Shown one piece after another: positions 13,101 through 24,546 of a stretch of DNA of 64,000 bases. The notes below the pieces were generated by a model, which was given only the letters and a program-made list of their open reading frames with translations, did no database searches and had not been told where the DNA came from. Made by a program: the position numbers and the translations under genes. Every line of letters begins with the position of its first letter. Within the stretch, counting starts at the first letter, position 1. Source of the DNA: Mugil cephalus (lineage: Eukaryota > Chordata > Actinopteri > Mugiliformes > Mugilidae); the NCBI RefSeq assembly GCF_022458985.1, contig NC_061788.1:964499-1028498 (forward strand), read 5' to 3'.

Positions 13101-14250
13101 TTGGTACCAGACAGAACTGACCTGCTGTAGAACAGTGACCCCTGCTGACCATCCAGGGAACGTGAACAGCAGTTTACTGGGGAACACAAAGAACAGCTGA
13201 TCAATGTTAGTTTGTTGTCATGACCACGTCTTGTTCACAGGTGGAGTTTTATTGTGACGTTTGTGAACAGGAAGTGTCACCTGGTCTTGATGTTCCAGAG
13301 CTGCAATGCACCCTGGGAACTACCCAGCAGCACCTTGTTCATGTAGGTGCTGGGATGCATCATGGCCGACACGTCGAAGGTGGTCGGGTCGAACTGGAGC
13401 CGCAGGTAGACGTCTGGGAGACAGAGAGACAGCAAGGCATTGTGGGTAACTGCACAGGTATGGGGCAGGAGAGCACATGAAGCCCTGCCCACTTCCACTC
13501 ACCACCCCCCTGGACGTCCCACACGATGACATCACCGCCGCTGTCAGCAGAGATCAGCTGATCCCCCAGAGGAAGCAGGAGGCGCACTTCCTGTCTGTGG
13601 CCATGGTAACGCATGACCACCTGTACGGAGAGCACACAGGGTCAAAGGGCACCTAGTAACGGGTCAGCTGATCCCAATACGTGAATGAAAGATGGAGAAG
13701 GTGTTAAATAAAGTTTCTGACCTCTTTGTTCCTGGCGAAGGCGCTGATGAGTTGCCCGGTGGCGGCAAACACCAGCATCCTGTCAGCCGCCACACAGCTG
13801 ATGTCATCATCCAGGCTGTTACCTAGGCAACCGCACAGCACAGCAACCAATCAGAGAGCAGGACAGTTAGAGATACCGTAAAAAATAAAAATAAATAAAC
13901 AAAAATAAAGATAAAGATAAAGATAAAGATAAAGATAAAGGGTACTCACTGATGGATACGATGCCCAACCTGTTCACCTGCAACAACACGTCACGTTAAT
14001 GACGTCAACAATCAGGTCAACCAACAACAACAACATCAACAATCACATCAGCAACCACGTCATACTGCAACAATTACGTCATCAATCTTACGTTGAATGT
14101 GTGAAAGCTTCGACCGACTGACGTCACCACGTAGAACTCCCGGTGTTTCTGATGATACCGGAGCGCGTGCGGCACGTGGTTCGAATAAAGTCCTAGAACC
14201 CGGAAACCGGAAAACAACGAGCTGCCGCCGGTAGACATGACCGGTGACAT
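7106..14250 (-). CDS. WDR36: WD repeat-containing protein 36 (UTP21 homologue)
   Basis: Nucleolar two-beta-propeller WD40 protein of the small-subunit processome (yeast Utp21), needed for 18S rRNA maturation. About 23 minus-strand exons align in order with human WDR36. Exon 1, 14250-14092 (SLFSGFRVLGLYSN, FYVVTSVGRSFHTF); then near 13979, 13820, 13720, 13620-13503, 13411-13277, 13180-13122, 13051-12912, 11740-11567, 11492-11370, 11301-11234, 11159-11069, 10437-10298, 10214-10090, 10018-9870, 9692-9571, 9510-9429, 9340-9220, 9148-8920, 8529-8407, 8330-8254 and 7540-7349; last exon about 7257-7106 ending SYTKSALL. Key blocks: HPSTYMNKVLLGSSQG, DWGPITTLSF, SDWDGIVACH, VDITSCGNFAVIG, LSLLPESRWKNLLHLD and the Utp21 C-terminal FELAQAYLALFLK. 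The start is either the ATG at 14250 or at 14238; an in-frame upstream ATG at 14355 is less likely. The intron after the FFLP exons and the one near 12 kb carry minisatellites. Confidence 0.93.
7697..8170. repeat. minisatellite with GGGGAGGAGCTC core in a WDR36 intron
   Basis: Around 16-18 copies of units of 18 and 27 bp built from GGGGAGGAGCTCC followed by GCCCACAGACTAGA or ACAGATTAGA. Long and short units alternate, suggesting unequal exchange plus internal deletion. Confidence 0.9.
9690..9870. repeat. GCTAACAGTTAGCTA-type tandem repeat
   Basis: About nine imperfect copies of a unit centred on TGCTAACAGTTAGCTAC with TCTCTCTGTGTAGCATCA spacers. It sits between two WDR36 exons and comes close to the splice site of the exon at 10018-9870. 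Confidence 0.8.
10690..11010 (+). repeat. novel-looking 320-bp interspersed repeat, copy 1
   Basis: Runs from AATCCAGATGAATGAATGTC through CATATCTGGTTCCTGG, CACATTAGAACATCATCAAC, ACCTTGTAGACCACATTAGA, CTTCTCTGATTGGCTCAATG to CCACATATGGTTCCTGGTTC. The same ordered blocks recur at 15040-15475 (same sense) and 54245-54600 (opposite sense). It lies in a WDR36 intron. No coding capacity. Confidence 0.85.
11762..12905. repeat. GTTAGCATGTAGCTGCTGGC minisatellite in a WDR36 intron
   Basis: About 1.1 kb, roughly 45-50 imperfect copies of a unit of about 24 bp (GTTAGCATGTAGCTG plus CTGGCTGTGT or CTAGCTGTGT). It occupies almost the whole intron between the exons at 13051-12912 and 11740-11567. Confidence 0.95.
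13905..13941. repeat. (AAAGAT)n microsatellite
   Basis: Six copies of AAAGAT in a WDR36 intron. Confidence 0.85.
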
Positions 14251-14553
14251 CAGAGCCGTTAACGGGACTAAGAGAGAGGCCGGTACTGACCGGGAACGGG
14301 ACCGGGACCGGGAGCGAGCAGAAACCGAGAGGAGCAACAACACATGGACGAGCACCGTGGAACTGAGGCCGACCTAAAACAAGCTCCCGCATAAACAAGG
14401 TTCCGCGCCCGCCTACTGGACCAGAGACAGCAGGGTCCGGGTAGAAACAAGAGCGGACAAAGGTTCCGGCCACAGAATTATTATTATTATCTCATCTAAT
14501 CTGATGTACCGCTAAATCCTGCACCAGGGGCGCGGGGAGAATTATTATTATTA

Positions 14554-14607
<54 letters not shown>

Positions 14608-14930
14608 GACTTAGAAATTACTTTGTCACCGTGGCTTCGTAAAGACTCATAAAAAAAACACACACAGAAGAAAGATAAAATAAAATAATTATTATCTAGT
14701 AAAATAAACAGTGTCATCAGGAAAATTTACAGAATTATCATTTTCCTCCTCCTCCTCCAGCCTGGCATCCAAAGCACTGAGGCTCAGTGGGAATCTCCGA
14801 CTCCGGGGACACGGACGCACTAACAGCTCCACACAACTACACAACCAACAACCAACAACACACACACAGACGAAATAAAAACAGCACAAAAACACCAAAA
14901 AACATTCTATTGGTTTAAGGCACAGAAACA
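14251..14930. other. WDR36 5' flank with (ATT)n microsatellite
   Basis: GC-rich, CpG-bearing stretch 14251-14450 just upstream of the WDR36 start, likely 5'UTR or promoter. A pure (ATT)n run covers 14538-14606. Nothing gene-like is seen in 14610-14930. Confidence 0.6.
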
Positions 14931-15039
14931 TTAACTATTAGTCACTAAAGAAATAAATAAAAGGGATTTTATAGGACAGAACACTTACAACCCGAGAGTT
15001 ATTATAGGACAGAGCGGTATTTTCTAATGTTCCTGAGTT

Positions 15040-15475
15040 AAATCCAGATGAATGAATGTCTCATATCTGGTTCCTGGTCTCATATCTGGTTCCTGGTCTC
15101 ATATCTGGTTCCTGGTCTCATATCTGGTTCCTGGTCTCATATCTGCTCCTGGTCTCATATCTGGGTCCTGGTCTCATATCTGGTTCCTGGTCTCATATCT
15201 GGTTCCTGGTCCTTAAACTAATGTAAACATGTATTTGTCACATTAGAACATCATCAACATCATCACATTAGAAACATTAGGACACTTGTTCTTCTTCATG
15301 GTTCCTGATAAACCAGATCAGAGGGGGGACCTTGTAGACCACATTAGACCCTGATTAGACCTGAGGATGTTTCCTGGATCTTCTCTGATTGGCTCAATGA
15401 AACCACATGACACTAAACCTCACTGAGAGGAACCAGGAACCACGTTACCACATATGGTTCCTGGTTCTAGGAGGT
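15040..15475 (+). repeat. novel-looking 320-bp interspersed repeat, copy 2, with internal tandem expansion
   Basis: Same blocks as the copy at 10690-11010. The first block, TCTCATATCTGGTTCCTGG, is expanded to about eight tandem copies (15057-15210). It lies between WDR36 and SLC25A46. Confidence 0.85.
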
Positions 15476-16074
15476 TCTTAGAGGGTTCAAGGATTAAATT
15501 GTTCCAGCTGAACTAAAATACATTAAAACAACAGCAATAATAATAAAAAGTGATGAAAGCAGGAGTGGAGTTAAATGAAGGTTTATTAGAAGAGATGATC
15601 AAACACAGACTTTAATGTTTCTGATCAGAGATGAAAACATTACTGCTTTTTAAATTCAAGTGTCTGATTTAAATAAATAAATAAATTGAACATAAACAGT
15701 TTCAGTCAAACTGACACGATTTTATTTCACATTCACAGAAAACTTTACATTTACAACTTTAAATGAACAAGTGCATTTAATTTAAATGGTTCTGATGCTT
15801 TTAGATTCACTTTGATTTTTCCTCATTTCTTTTTTTTTTTTTTTTTACAACTTTATACAAACAGGTGTTTCTATTCGCTGCAGGTGACCGATCAGCTGGT
15901 ACAGGAAGTGATGCTGGGTTACCGTGGCAACCACTGAGTATTTGGTAACTTCTGGTCCTTATGCTAAGCTAGGCTAAGTCACATGATCACTTCCTGACCA
16001 GCAGGTGGTTAACCAATCAGAGGGAGGGGTGGTGAAGGGGGAGGTGACTGATAAAGCATCTCCACGGTAACGCT

Positions 16075-16947
16075 CTAGCCGTGCTTGGTGTCCAGCAGCA
16101 GCAGCCTGAGCAGCGTCCTGGCGGCGGCCAGCAGCGCCCCCTGCAGCGCGTACTGAGCCGCCAGCGCCCCGAAGCCTCGGTAGAAGCCGGCCCCGCCCTC
16201 CCGCCGGCGGATGGCGTGCAGGCAGTCGGAGAAGCCGTCGTACTGCGTGTTGACGGGCAGGACCAGCGGGCCGCCTCCGTTCGCCAGCGCCACCGCACCG
16301 TCCGTGGCGTCGATAATGGTGCGCGTGCCCTGAACGCCGAGGCGATGCAGCACCGTCTCCAGGGGAAACACCACCACGTCGGCCACCAGAGACCCCGCCC
16401 ACGCCGCCGCCAGCTCCGGGAAGTAGGCGTCCAGGGGGTTGGTGGGGTCAACGCGCTGCTTCCTGCCTCGCTGGTGCAGCCACAGCGCCGCCCGCTGGAC
16501 GCCGGCCGCCACAGCGTAGCGCAGGACGGCGTGCAGCGCGGCAGGAAGCAGCAGGCAGCTGAGAGGAAGCAGACGGCGACTGTGAGGAGCCCCCACCCCC
16601 AAAACACGAGCAAGACCCTCACGGACGCAGTCCAGGAGCCCAGAGGACGACTCGTCCCGCACGATCTCACTCTGAGGACAAAGAGGGACAAGAACCAGGT
16701 CAACGGGTCTCCAGGTCACCCATCCATCCATCCATCCATCCATCCATCCATCCACTCGTTAATCCATTCATTTATTATTTAATTAATTTATCCGTTAGTT
16801 CATTCGTCTCTAATGACCTGGACAGTCTCGATGAGGCTGGAGCAGTAGAACGGTAGAGCCACCACAGCTGTTAACCTGGACACAAACAAGACGACTTCAT
16901 TTAGAGCAGTAGAAGAAGAATGAACAACAAACAAACAAACAAACAAA

Positions 16948-17016
<69 letters not shown>

Positions 17017-19880
17017 TTAGATTCTTGCAGTAGTTTATTTTCATCCACAGAAGAGAAACCTGAGTCTAATCAGTATCTGGTGACGCAGCATCTTCTACGT
17101 CCTGTTGGACTCAGTTCTTGGTTCTTGGTTCTTGGAGAACTAACCCCAGATCTTCCTCAGTTAATCCAGACTCCTCCATGATGCTGAGACCAGGGCTCTG
17201 GGGGGTCATGCTGTTCTTGTCTGGATGTTTGGGCTCTTTGTCCTGCTGCAGAATAAATGTGGGGCCAGTCCTCCTCCTCCCTGATGGTCTGGATGATGGA
17301 TCAGTTTCTGCCTGAGGACCAGACTCTCCAGGAGCCTCCACCAAAACAAACATCATCAGTCCACATGTTTCTGAGCCCAGGTCCTGGTTCTGGTTCTGGT
17401 TCTGGTTCATGGTGGAGTCTCTTGGTCTTGTTTCCATGTCAGAGGGACGGATGTTTGACTGCAGCTCTTCCATGAAGACCACTGGTCCAGACTGGTCCCC
17501 AGACTGGTCCAGACAGTAGCTGGTGGACCTGGGTCGGTTCTGAGCTCATGTCTCTGCTGGACGTCTTCATGTGTTTGAGGGTAAAGTTCTAGTGACACCA
17601 GATACTGATGGGACTTAGATTTTTACTTGTGCTCACTCACTGTGTAAATTGATAAAAATAAATCATCGTTATCTATATTTGTGAAAGAATTCTAGATGTA
17701 CGGCCGTTATTCGACAGTAGAAGAAGAATGAACTGACCCTTTGAGCAGTAAATGTCCAATCAGCTGTTTCCAGGTCCATCTGTGAGGAAGTTCCCTGTGG
17801 AGACACCGTCACAGTAATTCTACAGTAATACTACTAGTAAATAATACTACAGTGCTGGTGGAAGTAGTGGTGTGTGGTTACCGTGGTAACGGCGTGAGCT
17901 CGCTGATGATGCCTTCAGCTCCCAGAGAAACACCGTGAACGATGAAGGTGCTGCTCAACCCCTTCCACTGAGACTTGATCCCCTGCAACAGACAGCAGCA
18001 ACTCAGCAACTCTACCCAGCAACTCTACCCAGCAACTCCACAGAGCAACTCCACAGAGCAACTCCACAGAGCAACTCTCCCTAATGATGACAAGCGTGGA
18101 TGAAGCTGATTGGTTACCTGAGCCTTAATGAATGAAGCTGATTGGTTACCTGAGTTTTAATGAATGAAGCTGATTGGTTACCTGAGTTTTAATGAATGAA
18201 GCTGATTGGTTACCTGAGTTTTAATGAATGAAGCTGATTGGTTACCTGAGCCTTAATGAATGAAGCTGATTGGTTACCTGAGTTTTAATGAATGAAGCTG
18301 ATTGGTTACCTGAGTTTTAATGAATGAAGCTGATTGGTTACCTGAGCCTTGGTGATGCTGTACATGACGGAGACCGCACTGAATGGAGTCAGATGGTAAC
18401 AGCGGGCGTGGTAGTTCACCTGAGACCAACAGCCAATCAGAGAACAGCAGGAGAGAGAGGTTACACACCTGTGACCCAGGTTGACCAATGACAGAGGAGC
18501 AGAGACGTTACCTGACACTGTCTGCGGAAAACGATGCAGGGATGCGAGAGGACGTTCTCTGTGAACAGACTGGACACAGACACACATAATAAAATACATC
18601 AGAACACACACGAACACACATCAGAATACGCACAGTATGTCATGTCTTTTATTTTGAAAATCATGAGGTTTTTAGTGGACGGGGCTTAGCTAGCGTATGT
18701 TAGCTGTGGTTTGTTTATATCTGAATGTGTTGTTGACCTCCACGCAGTGACTTTATTTAATGTTCTCTTATTGGCTGCGTGCAATCGGGTGGGCGTGGCC
18801 AACCTTCAGAGGAACAACCAAACTGAACTGGTTTCATCAGCTGATGTGATGTCATGATGTGATGTCATGATGTGATGTCATGATGTGATGATGTCCCATG
18901 ATGATAAATACAGTAAAGTTTATTCCAACCTGACGAGTCCAATTCCGAAGCCAGCGAAGCGGTTGAGATGCTCTGTAACGACAAAATAACGTTCAGTTCA
19001 AATTCAAACAAGCAAGAAGTTAGCCTGGTTGGCTCACTGGCTAACTGTTAGCCTTGTTGGCTCACTGGCTAACTGTTAGCCTGGTTGGCTCACTGGCTAA
19101 CTGTTAGCCTGGTTGGCTCACTGGCTAACTGTTAGCCTTGTTGGCTCACTGGCTAACTGTTAGCCTTGTTGGCTCACTGGCTAACTGTTAGCCTGGTTGG
19201 TTCACTGGCTAACTGTTAGCCTGGTTGGCTCACTGGCTAACTGTTAGCCTGGTTGGCTCACTGGCTAACTGTTAGCCTGGTTGGCTCACTGGCTAACTGT
19301 TAGCCTGGTTGGTTCACTGGCTAACTGTTAGCCTGGTTGGTTCACTGGCTAACTGTTAGCAGGGTTGGCTTACTGGCTAACTGTTAGCCTGGTTGGCTCA
19401 CTGGCTAACTGTCAGTCTAGTTAACTAACATCCAGTTAGCATTCAGTCTGTTATTTAAACGCTTTCCTCGTATGACTAGTTAGCTGTGCAGCTGCTAGCC
19501 TGTTCCATTCACCTCCCATTCTGTCGTTAGCATGCTAGCTAGCAGTTAGCCCGTCCCATTCACCTTCCATTCCGTTGTTAAAATGTCTGCTAGCTGACAG
19601 TTAGCCTGCTAGCTAACCTACCAGCGGGAGGTACCCCGGGCTGCGCAGGACCGGCTCCCGGAGGACCGGGTTCTCCCAGCGGCTCGTCGTACATGGGTGT
19701 CCGGTCTCCGGGGTGCAGGTTGCGGCTACCGGGGATGTCCGGTGGGGTGGTGACCCAGTGGTGGTGATGCAGCTCCGCGGGGGCCCCGGCGCTTCGGACC
19801 GGGTACCCGGCTCCGTACAGCGGGTCGTCGCGGCCGCGGTAGCCGAGCCCGTCGAAGCTATCCGGCCGCCTGGAGGCCAT
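16075..19880 (-). CDS. SLC25A46: mitochondrial outer membrane solute-carrier-like protein SLC25A46
   Basis: Divergent SLC25 carrier-fold protein of the mitochondrial outer membrane (Ugo1-like), acting in fission/fusion, cristae and lipid homeostasis. Eight minus-strand exons: 19880-19622 ([38 protein letters not shown]), about 18975-18930 ([12 protein letters not shown]), about 18567-18513 ([20 protein letters not shown]), 18420-18342 ([20 protein letters not shown]), about 17982-17880, about 17797-17740, about 16875-16814 ([19 protein letters not shown]) and about 16676-16075, ending LLLLDTKHG. The long last exon holds [38 protein letters not shown] and the carrier-like [15 protein letters not shown]. 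Order and motifs follow human SLC25A46 throughout. The exon ending at 18342 is followed by a tandem array of its own splice donor. Confidence 0.94.
16951..17012. repeat. (CA)n microsatellite
   Basis: About 30 CA units preceded by (AAAC)n at 16927-16952, in an SLC25A46 intron. Confidence 0.9.
17990..18070. repeat. short tandem repeat AGCAACTCCACAG
   Basis: Five to six copies of a 12-14 bp unit directly upstream of the SLC25A46 exon at about 17982-17880 on the transcribed strand. Confidence 0.7.
18100..18342 (-). repeat. 32-bp tandem array, each unit carrying the exon's splice donor
   Basis: Unit of 32 bp beginning (transcribed strand) CTCAG|GTAACCAATCAGC. CAG|GT junctions fall at 18342 (true exon end), 18310, 18278, 18246, 18214, 18182, 18150 and 18118, exactly 32 bp apart. 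Two units also repeat the last exon bases AAGGCTCAG; the others have AAACTCAG. Confidence 0.9.
18840..18900. repeat. GATGTGATGTCAT tandem repeat
   Basis: Four copies of a 14-bp unit TGATGTGATGTCAT in an SLC25A46 intron. Confidence 0.75.
19017..19425. repeat. 28-bp minisatellite with GTTAGCCTGGTTGGCTCACT unit
   Basis: Fourteen to fifteen highly similar copies (G/T variants at CCTGGTT/CCTTGTT and GGCTCA/GGTTCA) in SLC25A46 intron 1. High identity suggests recent expansion. Confidence 0.93.
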
Positions 19881-20019
19881 CAGAGGGTCCGGGGTCAGGA
19901 CTCAGATCCGGTTAACGGACGTCAGAGGAGGGCATCGAACAGAACCGGTCCCGGAGGAAACGGAGGAGAAACAGAGGAGACCTGCAGGAAGTGCTTCTTC
20001 TTCGGTTCCTCCGGAGGAC

Positions 20020-20425
20020 TAGAGGAGGACTACAGGAGGACTAGAGCACTGGAGGACTAGAGGACTACAGGAGGACTACAGGAGGACTACAGGAGGACTA
20101 CAGGAGGACTAGAGCACTGAGGATAGAGAACACAGAGGACTCAGGAGGCTACATTGGATCCTCCGGAGACTAGAGGACTACAGGAGGACTACAGGAGGAC
20201 AGGAGGACTACAGGAGGACTACAGGAGGACTAGAGGAGGACTAGAGGAGGACTAGAGGACTACAGGAGGACTGGAGGACTAGAGCACTGGAGGACTACAG
20301 GACTACAGGAGGACTAAGGGACTACAGGAGGACTAGAGGAGGACTAGAGCACTGGAGGACTAGACGACTAGAGGACAGGAGGACTAGAGGACTACAGGAA
20401 GAAGGGAAGGAAAGACTACAGGAGA
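20020..20425. repeat. (CTACAGGAGGA)n / (CTAGAGGAGGA)n tandem repeat
   Basis: About 400 bp of imperfect 11-bp-based units (ACTACAGGAGG, ACTAGAGGAGG, AGCACTGGAGG) just upstream of the SLC25A46 start, in its 5' flank. Confidence 0.85.
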
Positions 20426-20429
20426 CTAG

Positions 20430-21770
20430 GGCGAGGCTAGACGCGATCCTCTGTCCATCCAGGTTTGTCTTTATTCTGCAGTAATAAAAGCTGATGAGTT
20501 TCGTCCATTGAATCGAATGAGACTTGTTGGACCAGGTTCCATTTAAATGGTTCTTGATGTGGACTTTGACACGTGAACATGTTTAATACGTTAGTCTCTA
20601 ATATTATTATCATCAACATTAATATTGACTGTGGACATGTAACCACCTGCTCCATCTGTGCAGTTCAAGGCTTCCTGCATAAAGGCCAGTATCTGTTTTA
20701 TTTTATTATCCTTTAGACCTCACACTCTTTACTCCTGTATTAAAGTTTTCCAACTCTAAACGCTGTTTAATGTTCCAGGACAGAACAGCAGCTTCTCACC
20801 TCTGGACAAATGATTTAAAGACGTTTCACAAAGAAGGGACCGAGCCCAGCCAGGAGGTAAGGTCTCCTTTATTTAATCCTTTAGTTGACAGACGAGCTGA
20901 CCACATTTTCTACATAAACTTTATTGTCTTCAATGATTCCAGCATTTGACACATTTAAACATTTGAGACGTTGATCATCACACACAGGGAGCCAAAAGTA
21001 TGTGGACACCACATTTACACCAGAGACAGAAAGACAGACACAGAGGACAGTGAGACACAGAGACACGGCGTCTCTTTACTTCTGGTGTCTCTGTGCAGCT
21101 CAACTTCATTCATAAACACGTCCAGTAACTGTGGCCCCGCCCCTTAAATCTCATTGGTCCAGGAGGTAAACCCACCCCCCACCCCCCTAAGGCAGCAGGC
21201 AACTTTAAGGCCGACGGTTTCACCATGGAGCCGATAAAATAAAAATGATAATAAACTGGCCTGAAAGTGATTAAATAAAAGATCTGAGCTCCGCCCCCTT
21301 CACTGAGGAACCAATCACAACAAAAAATAATTAAAAAAAAACAATTAACTGAAGGTCGAGTCGAATCTAAAGTTGTAAAACATGTTTAAAGTTTAAATGA
21401 TCTTTATTTAGTTTAAAAACAAGTCGCTGCTCTTTAACCAATCAAAACCTTCACTAATAAATTACTTTAATCACTGATGCTAAGCTAACGAGCTAAAAGT
21501 CACTCATGGCACTAAAAGACAGAACCAATGGGAAACGTTGGGCTGATCTGATCTGACCTCTGATTGGTCGGTTTGTTCACCAGGAGTTTAATAAAAAAAA
21601 CAAACCAAGTGCTGTGGTTGTTAGTGTGAAAGCTAACCTACAGTAGCACGTCACCATGGCAACGTTTGTAATTTAGTGTGTTTAATGAGCTAACTTCATT
21701 AGCTCCGTTCCATTAGCTCGTTGCAAGCACGATAGTGCTGATTCTTTTCTCAGGGAAAAGGGAACAGGTA
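20430..21770. other. SLC25A46-SLC31A1 intergenic region and SLC31A1 3'UTR
   Basis: No gene seen. On the minus strand an AATAAA lies near 20918-20923 and is a candidate poly(A) signal for SLC31A1, which would give a 3'UTR of about 1.5 kb. The remainder is AT-rich unique sequence. Confidence 0.4.
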
Positions 21771-21775
21771 AGACG

Positions 21776-21966
21776 TCCCCTTTAGATGACGTCACCTTTA
21801 GACGACATCACCTTTAAATGACGTCACCTTTAAATGACGTCACCTTTAGATGACGTCCCCTTTAGATGACGTCACCTTTAAACGACGTCCCCTTTAAACG
21901 ACGTCCCCTTTAAACGACGTCACCTTTAGATGACGCAACCTTTAAACGACGTCACCTTTAAATGAC
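21776..21966. repeat. 17-bp array of CRE-like palindromes (TGACGTCACCTTTAAA)
   Basis: About eleven copies of a 17-bp unit ATGACGTCACCTTTAGA or variants. At least four carry an intact TGACGTCA palindrome; the others are CGACGTCA, TGACGTCC, CGACGTCC or similar. It lies within the presumed 3'UTR/downstream region of SLC31A1. Confidence 0.9.
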
Positions 21967-22473
21967 GCCTCTGCAGTCGACTGCAGGCGAGTGTTTAGAA
22001 AGTCCACCCGGGAGAAAAGAATCAGAACTATTATTCAACTTAAACAAAATGAACGTTTTTAAGTTCAACACTAGTGTGATAACTACTGTGAAGACTGATG
22101 TGTAATTTATACTACTGCATGAAATTGACAGAGGCTACGACGTTAGCCTAGTGCCTAGCCTGGCTAGCTCTCTTGGTAGCTGGGGGTTTCCGGCTGCTTC
22201 TCCACCTCCTCCATGTTGTAACTGAGTGTCTGTTGATGAAAGTGAAGCAGGAAGTACAAACAAAATGAACCCGACTGGTAAAAAGACACAGTGCCACCTA
22301 GTGTTTGGGTGGAGTTGTTACATAGTGAACCAGAGTAGGACAGGATACCCACGCAGTCCCGTAGTAGTATAAATTAGGCATTAGTCAGCACTATTTGATT
22401 GTGATCAGCAGAAATTAACCCTCCTAGCACCGCTAAAGGCTGCCAACAGCGGCTAATGGCTAACGGCTAATGG

Positions 22474-24512
22474 CTAATGGCAATGCTCTGTGATGTCGAC
22501 CACCACCGCCTTCCGCCAGCTGAACAGGAAGTAGCCCATGCCGGCACCGGCTGCCACGGCGATGCACAGGAAACCGTTGTAGGTCATGAAGACGAGCATC
22601 AGGAAGTAGCTGATGACCACCTGGATGATGTGCAACAGGGTCTGCATGAAGTGGGCGGGGCTTAGCATCCGCTGCCTGATAGGACGACAGGAGGAAGTTA
22701 GCATCCCTGGTAGCATTAGCATTTCCAGTCCCTTCAGAATGTTAGTGTTAGCATAGCCTTTAGCATTAGTAGTATCATCCATTATAAACCACTAGCATTA
22801 GCATTGCCTGCACTCACTAAAACAGTCTAAAATCATCACCAATAAACATTAAACACTGCTAGCATTAAACAGGCTAACACTAAACAGGCTAACATTGATC
22901 ACACAAAGATTAAACAGGCTAACATTAAAACAAGGCTAGTATTAAACAGGCTAACATCAAACAAGCTAACATTAAACAGGCTAACACTAAACACACAAAG
23001 ATTAAACAGGCTAACATTAAACAGGGTAAGAATGTAAATTTGATGTTCCGTTATCAGTTAGTCTTCATTTTTATTAGCTAGCACCAATTAGCATTAGCCT
23101 CAGCTTTAGCATAGCTAGCTATGAGCACCACCTGCTGGTTCCTGAGGTGAGATCCTCCAATCAGAACCTGACGACTCTCATTACAGATTCACCAAAAAGT
23201 GATCACTAACAGTCTGATTAGAGCATCTCACACCAGGATCCCCAGAACCCGAACCAGGACCAGGACCAGAGACAGAACTGTTACCTGGGAGATAATGTTG
23301 ACAGGTGAGGAGGCTCCGCCCCTTTTAATCCATAACTGTCAATCAGGGAGTGGACGGTAAATGCATTGTTCGGTTTATTTAATAGTAGACGTGAACCCGT
23401 GTTCCTCTGGTGTAGCTCCTAGCCTAGCCTAGCCTAGCCTAGCCTAGAGGAGTCTGGTCTGAGGAGGTGTTAGAGAGGAGGTGCAGGGAGGAGCTGGGGT
23501 TGAGCCCGTTGCTACGTATGAGGCATCATGTCATTGATCCATAGAACGAGTCACATCCACAGACTGAATCCTAGAATCTGATCTATGAGACTGAAGAGAA
23601 ATAAATAGTAGATCTACTTTAGAACCAGTGTTGCTCTTCATCCATGTGCTATTAACCAGGTAAAATGATTCCTGCTCCATCCAATCATTCAGTGTTTGGA
23701 GAATATCTCTCCTCCTCTTCTTTCCACCATGTTCTCCTCTCTAAGCCTCTTAAAGTTCTCCCTGCTCTCAGCACATCTCACTGCAGAACCTTCTTTAGGA
23801 ACCTTTCATCTCTACCTCCATCCAGGAACAACTCTGAGAGAACATCATGGTTCTGATCTTAGAGTTCGTCCACTAGGAGCAGCTCTTCATACTAAGAATC
23901 TTTAGGAACACGGGTCCACGTTCTTTTATTCCTCTCACGTCTCCTCTACTTCCTGCTGCGTCAGCACGGTTAGCGTTAGCGTTAGCATTAGCCACGTACC
24001 CGACCGTCTTGTGCGTCTCCATCAGAACCGTCCCGTCAGTGCCCGGCAGCGGCATCGAGTTGTAGCGGACGTTGACCTGACTGCGACGCAGCAGAACCTC
24101 CCGGCCGATCTTCAGGCCCTCGTAGAGGATGGCCAATAGGAAGACGCCTATACACGCCCCCACCATCTCTGATTGGACCGCAGGTGGAGGGGGAGGAGTA
24201 ATTAAACACATGTGACAATAAACAACAACCTTTAAAGATGGAGAAATGAGAGACCTCCAGGTGAGTTGATGAGCAGCCCGGTGAACAGCAGCTCCACGTT
24301 GTTGTATCCGAAGTAGAAGGTCATCACCTAGGCAACCACAGACACCAGCTAGCATTAGCATGCTCACACCTTTACAAGGTCATATACACACAGAACTGCA
24401 GATACAAGGATCCTGTCACGTTAGCACGCCACCGCCATCTTAGAGGGAGCAGAGTGTCACCAATAAAGATTAGTTTGAATAGTCGCGTTTGAACTCAGTC
24501 GGGTTCAGGGGG

Positions 24513-24546
<34 letters not shown>

